DNA of 64,000 bases from the NCBI GenBank assembly GCA_035578905.1, contig JAQJVL010000328.1, forward strand, positions 186,001-250,000. Reading direction: 5' to 3'. Below are positions 21,453 to 32,215 of this stretch, one piece after another. Origin of the DNA: Stictocephala bisonia (lineage: Eukaryota; Arthropoda; Insecta; Hemiptera; Membracidae). Under the pieces are notes generated by a model. The model did not search any database. It was not told the DNA's origin and saw only the letters and a program-made list of their open reading frames with translations. Both the position numbers and the translations under genes were made by a program. Positions within the stretch are counted from its first letter, which is position 1, and each line of letters begins with the position of its first letter.

Positions 21453-22510
21453 AGGCTAGGACATTACACATCTCTCTCAGTCTGTAGTAGAGACTATTTA
21501 AGTACCAGGAGATGGCTAGGACATTACACATCTCTCTCACTCTGTAGTAGAGACTATTTAAATACCAGGAGATGGTTAGGACATTACACATCTCTCTCAC
21601 TCTGTAGTAGAGACTATTTAAATACCAGGAGATGGCTAGGACATTACACATCTCTCTCACTCTGTAGTAGAGACTATTTAAATACCAGGAGATGGCTAGG
21701 ACATTACACATCTCTCTCACTCAGTAGTAGACCCTATTTAAATACCAGGAGATGGCTAGGACATTACACATCTCTCTCACTCTGTAGTAGAGACTATTTA
21801 AGTACCAGGAGATGGCTAGGACATTACACATCTCTCTCACTCTGTAGTAGAGACTATTTAAATACCAGGAGATGGTTAGGACATTACACATCTCTCTCAG
21901 TCTGTAGTAGAGACTATTTAAATACCAGGAGATGGCTAGGACATTACACATCTCTCTCACTCAGTAGTAGACCCTATTTAAATACCAGGAGATGGCTAGG
22001 ACATTACACATCTCTCTCACTCTGTAGTAGAGACTATTTAAATACCAGGAGATGGCTAGGACATTACACATCTCTCTCACTCTGTAGTAGAGACTATTTA
22101 AATACCAGGAGATGGCTAGGACATTACACATCTCTCTCACTCTGTAGTAGAGACTATTTAAATACCAGGAGATGGTTAGGACATTACACATCTCTCTCAC
22201 TCTGTAGTAGAGACTATTTAAGTACCAGGAGATGGCTAGGACATTACACATCTCTCTCACTCTGTAGTAGAGACTATTTAAATACCAGGAGATGGTTAGG
22301 ACATTACACATCTCTCTCACTCTGTAGTAGAGACTATTTAAATACCAGGAGATGGTTAGGACATTACACATCTCTCTCACTCTGTAGTAGAGACTATTTA
22401 AATACCAGGAGATGGTTAGGACATTACACATCTCTCTCACTCTGTAGTAGAGACTATTTAAATACCAGGAGATGGCTAGGACATTACACATCCCTCTCAC
22501 TCTGTAGTAG
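21453..22510. repeat. 60-bp tandem array, about 17.6 copies
   Basis: Each unit contains TAGGACATTACACATCTCTC followed by TCACTCTGTAGTAGAGAC, then TATTTAAATACCAGGAGATGG. Units differ at only a few sites (AAATACC/AAGTACC, GGCTAGG/GGTTAGG, CTCAC/CTCAG). A variant CAGTAGTAGACCC marks two units. Because 60 is a multiple of three, the array reads as an open 20-residue repeat on the minus strand, interrupted only where that variant introduces a stop. This is repeat geometry, not evidence of a protein. Confidence 0.97.
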
Positions 22511-22605
22511 TGATGGGCTGTAGTAAACATGGGGCTTTAAAATAATTTTACATACACATTACACCTAGTACTGACCCACCCGCCCACCTATATATGTACA
22601 GTAGT

Positions 22606-22720
22606 CTCAGAGAAACCACTGAGGATGCCACATCACAGTATGGGCGAAACGTCTGGTCATCTTGTAAATATTGTAGATAGTACCTTGAAGCGGTTGTCAC
22701 CGGAAACTGTAGATTCTAGT
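22606..22720 (+). repeat. Inverted repeat, right copy, with hammerhead-like core
   Basis: Reverse complement of 21200-21314. On the plus strand CTGAGGA (22619-22625) is followed by GCC, CAU and AUGGGC segments that can pair with one bulged A. GCGAAACGTCTGG follows. A GACCCACC minisatellite unit lies directly left of it at 22568-22605. Confidence 0.85.
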
Positions 22721-22732
22721 TTTGTTCCTCAA

Positions 22733-24700
22733 CTTTTTTGCAAACAACTAGCTGTTTTCCTTCATGCAAAAAATTGTTTTAAACATGGAGTTAGTGGGAG
22801 TTACCACAGAGAAAATATAAAGAAGTTACTTTCTTAGGCCGCAGTGAATGCTTCAGAGACATTTATAAGTATATTACAACTGATATACATATTTATACAT
22901 CTGTAGTAATAATTACTATGGTAATCTTTGAGAATTTGGGAGAATAAAGGAGGGACTGATAAGGCCCTATCATCGGATGGCAAACTGTAGAAATAACTAC
23001 ACAACACTCTTTTAGTGCACTTTTGGATGTAACCTCTTTCATTCGATCATGTAACATTAATTTGTGGTCAGGTGGATGTCAGTTCCATAAAGTATGTTTC
23101 TTGTACTTTATTTAACTCATATACTACACAAATACTGCAGCCATACACTACAAGACCTTCAGCTACCATATTTTTTAAATTTATTTTGAATGAGAAAGCA
23201 ACAAAAACTCATATTTCATAACTGAGATGATATTTTTTACCAGTTGGCGCTTCAGAAAAAATGTTAACTCAGAGGGTAGGGTTAGCGTTATTTGTATCTG
23301 AAAATTTTGTATAAAATAAAATCACATAAAATTAAATCAAAACAATACTTTTTCTAGTCTGCCGTAGTTGGGACAAATTAATCCTATCAAACACTTAATT
23401 TGGTTATGCATAAGAAAAAGAAAACTAAAGTAATATTAAATAGATACATACATAAAATGTTATTTGATTTATCATTAGAGCTAGATAAAAAGAATACAAT
23501 AATGGAAAAATATATGATAGTTACTTAAATAAAAACGAAAGAAATTACATTTATGACGTCCTAAAATAGTTATTTCAATTGATAAATTCCTTTATATGAA
23601 GCAGAAGGGAACCACGGTGAGTGGGAACACATTGCGAGGAGCGATCCGGTTGATTATCTGAACAGTGGACCAGGTGAAGTTGCTCTCACTGCTGAGGAGA
23701 ACAAGCCACTAGTTCTACTGTCTAGACCACTATATTCAGCAAACATGTATTGTACGACTAAAAATAACTAGGTGACTTGCAAGACACACAACTGACCGAT
23801 GTCATTTTTTGGCATACAAGTAGTTTGTGGGAAAGGAGATTTGATGGCCGGCTTTTGTCAGTCAGAAAATTTGGTCGTGTATTAATATGTCTGTGGTTTG
23901 ATCTGTAGTTGAGATGTGCGATGGAGCTGTGATGTTTGTGTTTTTTTTATGGTCTGTGCTTGGGATTAATAGATTCAAGATGCATTTATTTGCACAATAT
24001 GAATTATTAAAGTTTTCTATGCAAGTCAAAAATAATACAAAAACAACATCTCAAAAATATTAATAATACAACGACCATTCATTAAGGCCTAATATTACGT
24101 AGATATCGGAAATTCCTTCACTTTTTAGCTATTACAGAATGAAAGAAGATTTAAGGTAATGTAATAAAAATAAAACAGCTAACATTACCACTTAAGGCTG
24201 CAAAAGAGCTCCTTCGAGACTAAAGAAAGCTCTCCCGACTAAGTGGCTCTCCAAGAGGGTTTTCAGCAGAGTTAAACTATTGATTGTTTTAATATTTTGA
24301 AGGAAGGAGAGGATTTAAATATTTATGGCCAAAATGAAAAAATAATTTTTTTAAATGATCCTAATTGCACTTTTCAATGGTAAAATTGTTTTTATATCTA
24401 GTGTTGTAGTTATAATTCAATTTTATTTTTAAAAACACCTCCACCATATCATATATTAAAAGGCTGGGTAGTGTAAGGAAGCACTCGCCCAAAAGAGCTC
24501 TATACAGCTGGCCAAGTGGTCCAGACCTCAGACGATCTTAAGCGCCTTCTTCTGGAGAATAAGATATGGGTATGTTTGTGATACAGTAGGGGAAAACACT
24601 TCAAAATTAATTTACCTAACACAATCAAAATTATTTTCTGACCACCACTCAGTCCACCATACATCTCCATTCTATAAACTACTTTTCATCTCTGATAGTA
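22733..24700. other. Mostly featureless sequence
   Basis: No transposon end or tandem array was found, apart from a possible coding segment at 23583-23770 listed separately. Confidence 0.45.
23583..23770 (+). other. Possible coding segment of unknown function
   Basis: An open stretch of 62 codons has unusually protein-like composition for this window: EGNHGEWEHIARSDPVDYL, then GPGEVALTAEEN, and it ends at a TAG. The local base composition is less AT-rich than its surroundings. A candidate acceptor (GAAGCAG|AA) precedes it, but no good donor is visible in the frame. The W-x-x-I...GPGE...LTxEEN pattern loosely recalls the stem region of polypeptide GalNAc-transferases. That is a weak impression and I assign no function. 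It could equally be a decayed exon or chance. Confidence 0.22.
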
Positions 24701-24719
24701 ATTACAGACAGCAAACAAC

Positions 24720-26050
24720 GTACAAGCAAGAAGATGGTCTTAGCGGAGCTATCACTGACTGTACGCAAATAGCAAGATAAAAAAATACGAAAACAGTCGG
24801 CGAGAACGCTAGAGTCAGTAGCCATATTTGAACAATAATCGGTATTATGTCACACGCAGTTGACCTATGTCACCAGATTGATTGTTACACCAGAGTAGCT
24901 ATCAAAGGTCTGATACAAACCGTCACTGACAAGATCAGCCCTGTGTTGTATCACCATTGCACGACCTGAACACTATTTTTGATGATTTGTACAAAAAGTG
25001 CTCACTTGTGCCTGCACGTCGTTTACTCAGGTCATCACAGAATGGAAGTAAGAAAAGTGGTAGCACCAAGATCGGGAACCATTGCGCGGCCTAAATACTA
25101 AACGACAATTTGCTACTAACAGACACAAGATTGGTAATGGATCGCTAATAGTCATTAAGCGACTGGCGTAACACAAGTCTGACGTGTGTGTCAGCAGATT
25201 TTCTAACCAAGTAGCTATCATATAGCTGAAATAAGCAGTCAAAATAGATGATAAGATAAAAGCATCAATGACAAGGTCGGTGACGTATTGCTTGTTAGTA
25301 GTTATTGCGATGACTGATTACTCGGGGCCTATTGAAGGGGGCACGTATCAAGTGTAACTGTCCTATCTCAGCGGGATGGTGACACAAGCACGATCCATGC
25401 AATAGCAAAGATAAGAAAATCAACAATGACAAAATCGGTAAAGGCCGTTGTGCATCTCAGAACTGCTCACCTATTTTATCATGGACGTCAATGACCTGTG
25501 TCCGCAAGTTTCATAAATTAGTAGCCCTGATAAAAATTGCGACAAGTAGGTGTCAAAGAAAATCAAAACGACATGGTCAGTGAACACTTTTGTTTGATAT
25601 AAATAACAATACAACGATTTTATCACATACGTCACTGACTTGTGTCGGCAAGCTGCTTATCGGAGTACCTGACCCAAATTGAGATAAGCAGATACGATAA
25701 AAAATTAAAACGACAAGGTCGGTGATGGTTATTGTGTGCTCTGAATAACTCCTGAGAATTTTATCACATTCGTCACGGTGTCAGCAAGTTGCTTATCAGA
25801 GAACCTGACACAAATTGAGATAAGCAAGTAAGATAACAAAATAAAAACAGAATTGGTTAATGTGTGATCTGAATAATTACTCAACCATTTTTATCACACA
25901 CTTCATTGACCTGTGTTTGCAAGTTGCTTATCGGAGTACCTGACCCAAACTAAGATAAGCAAGTACGATTCGAAAGTAAAAACGACAAGGTCGGTGATGT
26001 ATTTTTACTGCATAGCTCGAATATTATTCGGCGTAATTCATGACACGCCT
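24720..26050. repeat. Degenerate satellite, units about 133-158 bp
   Basis: A motif AACGACAAGGTCGGTGA or a close variant recurs near 25262, 25420, 25565, 25707, 25845 and 25978, with weaker copies to the left. Each is followed by TTTTATCACA, then CACTGACCTGTGT, GCAAGTTGCTTATC and ACCTGACCCAAA. Units on the right are more alike than those on the left, which suggests the left part is older. No gene is present. Confidence 0.8.
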
Positions 26051-26703
26051 CTAACTAGAACAATCGATAACTCAACAGAGATTGAATCGTAGAATCAAGA
26101 TGACACAGTATTAGGACAGCAAAAGTTTACGTAGAGAGGTCGGTGACAGAGGTCCTGACGCGATTAGAATCATTTTGGAAGTTGCGCATCATAAGTCATT
26201 GACCCTTAGTCTTGGGTTACTTTATGCAGAGAGCATCGTAAAAACGACGCAGTAATGGCATAATAAATGTAGTGTTGGTAAAAAACATATGTGAAACCTC
26301 GACAGCTGTCACCTGCTTAAAATCCAAATTGTCCTAAGGGCAAACACTGATAGCTTGTGTTTGGATATTGGCAGTCATTTTTTTTAGGAACTAAAGGAGT
26401 ATTTTAAATATTTATAGAGGTAATTTGTCACTTTTATTTAAACAAAGAGTTTTCTCGATGCTGAACGAGTGCTTGAATGGTAGATATTTATTTTGCTGAA
26501 GTGGTCACAATAGCAAGAGAGGATATAAGCTGTCACAAAACGTTCCACCCGGTGCGAGTTCACACAGCAATTTTGGGGTTAACAGAGCGTACAGCTATGC
26601 TTTCATGTTTTCTTTGCGGTACGTTAAGTCGCATTTGTCACGAAATTGATTCACCAACAAAGTCTCCATCATCATGTTTATAAAAATGGACTAAGAGTTA
26701 ATG
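26051..26703. other. Unremarkable spacer
   Basis: No supported feature between the satellite and the SINE. Confidence 0.45.
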
Positions 26704-27117
26704 ACTGGTGGCGCAGTGCTGTAACCCAGCTACATGGGGACCAAGTGTTTGGGAGATTGTAGGCGATAGGTGGGATGCTCGGTCCTCTTAATATCGGCAT
26801 GGCGTCCGCTTAGTGAGAAATTTGGGGTGTCCATGTTGGTTGGTAATCGTTGTGCGGATGTTGTGTGGGGGAGATAACTGAGTATCAGGCTTGTCAATTA
26901 GCTGAAAATCAGACCAGCACTACGTGGTTCGGATTCCACGTAAATCTGTAGTTCCTTTAGTTTTCCTGGCTGTTGGGCTATTAATAAATTGCCCTTTCTG
27001 AGTAACAGTTGAACTCAGTTAGTAACCAGACTACACTCATCCTACACTCATATAACCATTCATATTCGCCTTAAAATACCGACAATGTTGTGTCGGCGTC
27101 TCATATGTAAGAATGTT
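26704..27117 (+). mobile_element. SINE of the ACTGGTGGCGCAG family, copy 2
   Basis: Shares head, GGATTCCACGTAAA and GGGCTATTAATAAAT blocks with copy 1. Its 3' end runs on through ACCGACAATGTTGTGTCGGC and GTCTCATA. That extension is shared with the minus-strand copy at 35738-36201 but not with copy 1, so at least two 3'-end types exist. Confidence 0.8.
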
Positions 27118-27862
27118 GTAGTAGTTACCAATCCTATGGCGTAGCTATTTCAGTGCTATCTGCAGGCACAGGGACAAAATGTCTTGAGAGTTTGTTATGT
27201 AATCAATCACTATCACATACAATGGGCTGTAATGGGGTATCTGCTGGGAACTCGTCAACCACGGTAAATGTTGAAGATAATCTGTCTTCAACAGCAAGTC
27301 AATGTTTGCTATCAATTTAATCTCTATTAGAGAATGTTAGGGCAGCTAATTGGTAGTGTCTAAATTAAAAGAGGCACAAAAAGGACGAGAAAAAATTATT
27401 TTTTGAAAAGTTTTTTTAGTTGAGAAAAGTGTTGTGGTATTTATGTGTTTTGTTGGCTTTTAAGTATCCTAGTTAAATGTGAGTCGTTGTGTAGGGACAG
27501 GTCATAAATATAAATCAATTTAACTGTTGTTGTATTCTTCCTTGAAAGACATAGACCACTTAGACTATAACGAAATTTATTACTCTTGGCTTTATTTTTG
27601 GACCCCTCTTATTATTGCGCCACTGTTTAAGCCGTGTCTTTCAGCATGGCCTACCTAACTAACGTAACTTTTACAACTTTTTACAATAATTAACATATTA
27701 CGTGTAAACAGAAATAACAAACAAGTGAGAAACCACATATACTAGTAAAAATAAAAATGTTATACTTCAGTAAACCAGAACAAATGATCTCATGAATCAA
27801 ACATTGTTTGCTTGTTTCCCTTCGTGAACGTGGTGTTGAGGACACGATGACCGCAGTATTTG
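27118..27862. other. Spacer without recognised features
   Basis: AT-rich sequence. No coding signal or repeat end was identified. Confidence 0.45.
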
Positions 27863-27864
27863 TA

Positions 27865-28229
27865 TGGTAAATTCCCGGTTTAACGAACTATATGGGCAGG
27901 CTCTTGTCTCTGGTCTGTTAAAGCCGATTGTCCGTTAAATCAGGGTCAACTCACTCCAAGCTGTTATGAAAATGCCACACCTTAAGCAACACTAATGTGC
28001 TGATGCTAGCTTATTGTTAACTCAACAATTAATAACATTATATGAATAAATATTGCATAAAAAGTTATTAACTTAGACATCAAATAAATATATATTTTTT
28101 TAAACGTCCTTTACTGTGCGGTATATAACAATTTAAATATTGCAATACAGCTGTAAGCTGTCCGTTAGATACGAAGTTCGTTAAATCGAGGTCCATTAAG
28201 TCGAGGTCCGTTAAATGAGGGATTTACTG
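27865..28229. mobile_element. Tigger/pogo-type MITE, 365 bp
   Basis: The left end TGGTAAATTCCCGGTTTAAC and the reverse complement of the right end CAGTAAATCCCTCATTTAAC are imperfect inverted repeats. Each adjoins TA (27863-27864, 28230-28231). Subterminal CGTTAAAT...CGAGGTCC motifs recur in the right half. No coding capacity. The termini differ from the Tigger at 979, so its mobilising source was another family. Confidence 0.72.
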
Positions 28230-28898
28230 TACTAAAGTACTTCTTTTGTGATATCTATTGGTTTCACTTATTTGTAACTAACAGTTACTAAAACGTGTTA
28301 CATTACATACTGGAAAGACTGAGCATGAAAATCGTAAATAATAATGCTCTTTATGGTTCTGTAACTCAACAATTTAAATGACTGTAGGAGAGTGAATTCA
28401 TCTCAGACGTCTTCTAATACCATACAATCCATCTAACTTGAAGATTAAATTTCACTTAAACAACACTATTGCATTAGTTAAACAAAATATGAAACCTAAA
28501 TGTCTATGAAATAGTTTGCAAATGAATTAAAGTAAATTATAAAAATACTAGGGGACACCCCTGCACGCTTCGCGTGCCAACCCCGACATGTGACTTTAGA
28601 TTATAAATAAGTAGATTAACTGTATAACGTAAAATCCAGATACTAAATTGATTTACAGTACCTCAACCACACTACTTGCGTTGCTACCTATTTATTAGTA
28701 TAAATACCCAACGGTATTACTTGACCTATTTCAAACGTTTTCATGTAATTTGATTTTGTTTAACATCTGAAGATTAAACTCTTAATGCATCAATAGGTTA
28801 ATGTCAAATATACAAAATTCACCACATGTTTTAATTACCGAGGAAAAAAGGTTAACACCAAATACAGATCCCCTGATCAAGTAAAAGTAGTGTGTGCT

Positions 28899-28940
28899 AC
28901 CATTGATTTTACTATACATTTATATAGTAAAATCAATGGT
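28899..28940. repeat. Perfect 18-bp inverted repeat with 6-nt loop
   Basis: ACCATTGATTTTACTATA is followed by CATTTA and the exact reverse complement. The stem is fully paired and the loop short, so it could extrude as a cruciform. A microRNA precursor would normally be longer and imperfect. Confidence 0.85.
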
Positions 28941-29239
28941 GCTACACTCTCAAGGTGAAATGTAGAACAACAATAAATCAAAACATATACAGTACTGTTG
29001 TTGTGAGAACTTCGATCTGCTTATGGCATGTGAAACTACATTAAACCACACAGTCATAGTTTTTTGTAAACAATTCAGATTCTCCATTTGAATAATATGG
29101 GATCTTTAGGAGCCCGTGGGGCGGGACCCTGTGGACGGATCTGCATCAAACTTCACAGAAACCATCTCGGGAGTATACAGGACAACATCCTAAAGTTTCA
29201 TGGCGATCGGTTGGATGGTTTGGCAGCGCATAAACTTCA

Positions 29240-29242
<3 letters not shown>

Positions 29243-29282
<40 letters not shown>
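29243..29282. repeat. AT dinucleotide microsatellite
   Basis: About 20 uninterrupted AT units. Confidence 0.97.
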
Positions 29283-29285
<3 letters not shown>

Positions 29286-30174
29286 AACATCCTCTTTTAT
29301 AAATATAGATATAACAATGCCATTCTGATACAGTATATTAAACAATGTGATTCTAACATTGTTAAGAATGTGTCATTACATTAATGTATAATTGAATACC
29401 GCAGTAACAATAAGAATTATTTATACATAATATTATGTTTGTCACCGTATACATTTTCGTCCTAAGTCTGAAACATAACTAGTTTGGAAGAAAACCAGAG
29501 TATTTACTACTCTGATCTAGTGGTTTTGGATCGCGAAAAATTTTGAAGTTTTACATTTTACAATTTTAGGATAACGACAATTTTAACTTTGAAATGGCGT
29601 GATACCACTGTTAGAAAACGTTAATTATAACTAATTTTAGATAACTCCTGCGGACAAGTATTACTTTAAAGGATTCACCGTGTTGAACTAGTTGTAGGTA
29701 TCTATTAGAACAGATTGTGTAAATGTATTTATCTGTTTGAGGTTAATCTTCTTTTTTAGGTACACTCAAAATCCACTATAACGGAGTATCTTCTTAAAGG
29801 ATTCTTCCCATGAATTCTAATGTACCTTTAAGTTTTTAAAAAGTATGACCATTAGACATTACTGAAAAAAGTATAAAAATACTGTAGTTATTTTACAACA
29901 CACACAAATTGGGTATCAAAATAAGTACTGTATAGACTATTGAATTCCAATGTACCTTTGAGGTTCAGAGATATTGGTTTCAATATCCTTACACAAAAAA
30001 TTATACACTATTTTGAAAGACATTAAACCGGTTTGTATAGCCTCATTGTGTCATAGCAAATGAATGGAGGAAACAGTTATTGATTGTTATGACGAATGTG
30101 GACAGAAGTTGATGGCCGAATTAGATACGAGCACAACGAGTGAACTTGCAGGTGTCTCCCCTAGTACTTATATA

Positions 30175-30465
30175 AAAATGCAATGATGTGTGACGTATTA
30201 TTATTTTGCAACACACATTTCCGCAGACAGTTTAAGGTGGCCGGTCTTTATATTACAAAGAATCGGTCCGTATAACAATTGCATTGCAACATCTGAGTGT
30301 CATTTGATTGATAGCTCTGGCCTATAGAGAAATTTATCTACGTGTTATGAAATACATAAATGGTTGTTCTATAATAACCATGGTTATACGGCCACGTTTA
30401 CACGGTATCTGTAACTGAACTGACCACAATGTTAAATTGTTCAGTGAACCATAATTTGGTTTTTC

Positions 30466-30497
<32 letters not shown>

Positions 30498-31374
30498 GCA
30501 TAAAAACACTCAAGTTGTTCATATTTAAATACGAGAAATTTTAATTTTACTATTAAAAAACGACTAATATCAACTTTTGATCCACTAAATTGGACCAAAA
30601 TAGTCATACAGTGTTCACTATAACTCATTATAATAATAAACACGAACTGTACAGTTGAAATAGAACGGCATGTTTTAGCCGGATGGCGGTAAACAATTGC
30701 GTTGTATGGCTGTCAACCTTAAGTTATTAATTATAATATTCGAAACGAGAACAAAACTTTAGATGAACAATTCTAAAGTAGAGAAGTAAACGTATAAGTG
30801 AAAAGAACTGTTCACAGTCAAACACTTACAGCCATTTTTGTCGGCTACGGTCGTTGAAAACAAACAAAGACTCCTCTCGCCTGACACGTCATAAATATAT
30901 TCCTTGAAGAGTTTCTTCTGATGGTGCCGACACACTGTCACACGTTATGGCGTGGATGAGAAGGGTGGCGTAAATGAAAATAATCTTGGCGAAAATTAAC
31001 TTTTTAACTTGATATATTTTTTGGTTCACGTAAAAAAACTTTCGAGTAAAAAAAGTTATTCCATTTATTATATGTCTTACAAATAAATATCTCATGTAAT
31101 ATGAATATTTGTGCTAGTAAGTTTTTAATAATAATAATTATAATATAATTATAAGTTATTATAAGTACTACTGGATTAAACTGCATTACGTATCATTTAT
31201 ATGGGACTTAACAAGTACAAACACACTGTACCCCATAACAGCTGATAATTACGAGACGAGTGAACGTCACACAACACAAATGTATTACAATACAAATACA
31301 ATATGCACAGATATTATGGTGATCGATTTCGGTGAACCACGCTCACCTTCCTCAGACCAGAGGGATTCACAAAA
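30175..31374. other. AT-rich spacer with a poly-A tract
   Basis: Positions 30466-30492 are an A-run of about 27, which may be the tail of a decayed retroelement, but no body is recognisable to its left. The block near 31250-31340 (GTGAACGTCA, ACAACACAAA, then ATCGATTTCGGTGAAC) shares short motifs with 56450-56540 and with the minus strand at 57715-57770. No gene is visible. Confidence 0.5.
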
Positions 31375-32046
31375 GATTCACATACATTGAGATTGACCCA
31401 CCCGCCCGCCCCTACACGTACATTGGGATTGACCCATCCGCCCACCCATACACGTACATTGAGATTGACCCACCCGCCCACCCCTACACGTACATTGGGA
31501 CTGACCCACCCGCCCACCCATACACGTACATTGAGATTGACCCACCCGCCCACCCCTACACGTACATTGGGATTGACCCATCCGCCCACCCATACACGTA
31601 CATTGAGATTGACCCACCCGCCCACCCTTACACGTACATTGGGATTGACCCATCCACCCGCCCATTACACGTACATTGAGATTGACCCACCCGCCCACTC
31701 ATACACGTACAAAAAAATTGATCCACCCGCCCACCCATACACGTTCATTGAGATTGATCCACCCGCCCACCCATACACGTACATTAAAATTGATCCACCC
31801 GCCCACCCATACACGTTCATTGAGATTGATCCACCCGCCCACCCATACACGTTCATTGAGATTGATCCACCCGCCCACCCATATACGTACATTGAGATTG
31901 ACCCATCCGCCCACCCATTACACGTACATTGAGATTGACCCACCCGCCCACCCATACACGTGCATTAAAATTGATCCACCCGCCCACCCATACACGTTCA
32001 TTGAGATTGACCCACCCGCCCACCCATACACGTTCATTGAAATTCA
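31375..32046. repeat. 36-bp minisatellite, about 18 copies
   Basis: The unit is ACATTGAGATTGACCCACCC followed by GCCCACCCATACACGT. The left half shows a 72-bp higher-order pattern, with CCCCTACACG/GGGATTG alternating with CCCATACACG/GAGATTG. The right half carries GATCCACC and CGTTCATT variants. The purine/pyrimidine asymmetry is strong. Because 36 is divisible by three, several frames stay open on both strands, which explains the many spurious reading frames. Confidence 0.97.
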
Positions 32047-32215
32047 CAAAAGGGATTCTATTATTATTCTATTGTATCTTGGGTTAACTATTGTATTGGT
32101 ACTGTTAATGGTAAGTAATACCATCTTGACTGTTAGTTTCACCTGCTATGTAAAAAGAGTAATGTAATTGGTTCTGTAGGCTACCGTTGGAAGAATAAAT
32201 AAATAAGTAAATAAA
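32047..32215 (+). mobile_element. Probable LINE 3' end fragment
   Basis: The sequence ends in GGCTACCGTTGGAAGAATAA followed by an ATAAATAAGTAAATAA tail. This closely matches the end of the LINE at 48230-49192 (GGCATTGCCGTTGAAAGAAC, then AAATAAATAAAT). No coding part remains. It lies directly against the minisatellite. Confidence 0.5.

Larger units (their letters stand above)
21151..22732. mobile_element. Composite element: 60-bp array between long inverted repeats, flanked by a 13-bp direct repeat
   Basis: TTTTGTTCCTCAA occurs at 21151-21163 and 22720-22732. Inside lie inverted repeats of about 115 bp (21200-21314, 22606-22720) surrounding a 60-bp tandem array. Between left direct repeat and left inverted repeat are 37 extra bases. 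There is no transposase or reverse transcriptase. The repeats contain GGCGAAACGTCTGG and CACTGAGGATGC, a combination I associate with Penelope-like element termini; I hold that assignment loosely. Fold-back DNA elements with internal tandem arrays are the alternative. Confidence 0.65.
28548..30174. mobile_element. Candidate TIR element with ACTAGGGG ends
   Basis: The left end TACTAGGGGACACCCCTGCA and the reverse complement of the right end, TACTAGGGGAGACACCTGCA, face each other 1.6 kb apart. Inside are a perfect 18-bp hairpin (28899-28940), a GC-richer block at 29100-29230 and a 40-bp AT microsatellite (29243-29282). No transposase is visible and no clear target duplication. The GGCGATCGGTTGGATGG block before the AT run is of a kind I recognise as repetitive in arthropods. 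Superfamily not assigned. Confidence 0.45.

Noticed and set aside
21376..22530. Long minus-strand open frames of a 20-residue repeat
   Set aside because: They are the translation of the 60-bp array, whose period is divisible by three; no start context, domain or non-repeat coding part.
29088..29384. 98-codon frame with a YIYIYI stretch
   Set aside because: Runs through the AT microsatellite; the flanking part is repetitive transposon sequence.
31314..32167. Multiple overlapping open frames on both strands
   Set aside because: Artefact of the 36-bp minisatellite; the same DNA is open in several frames and both strands.
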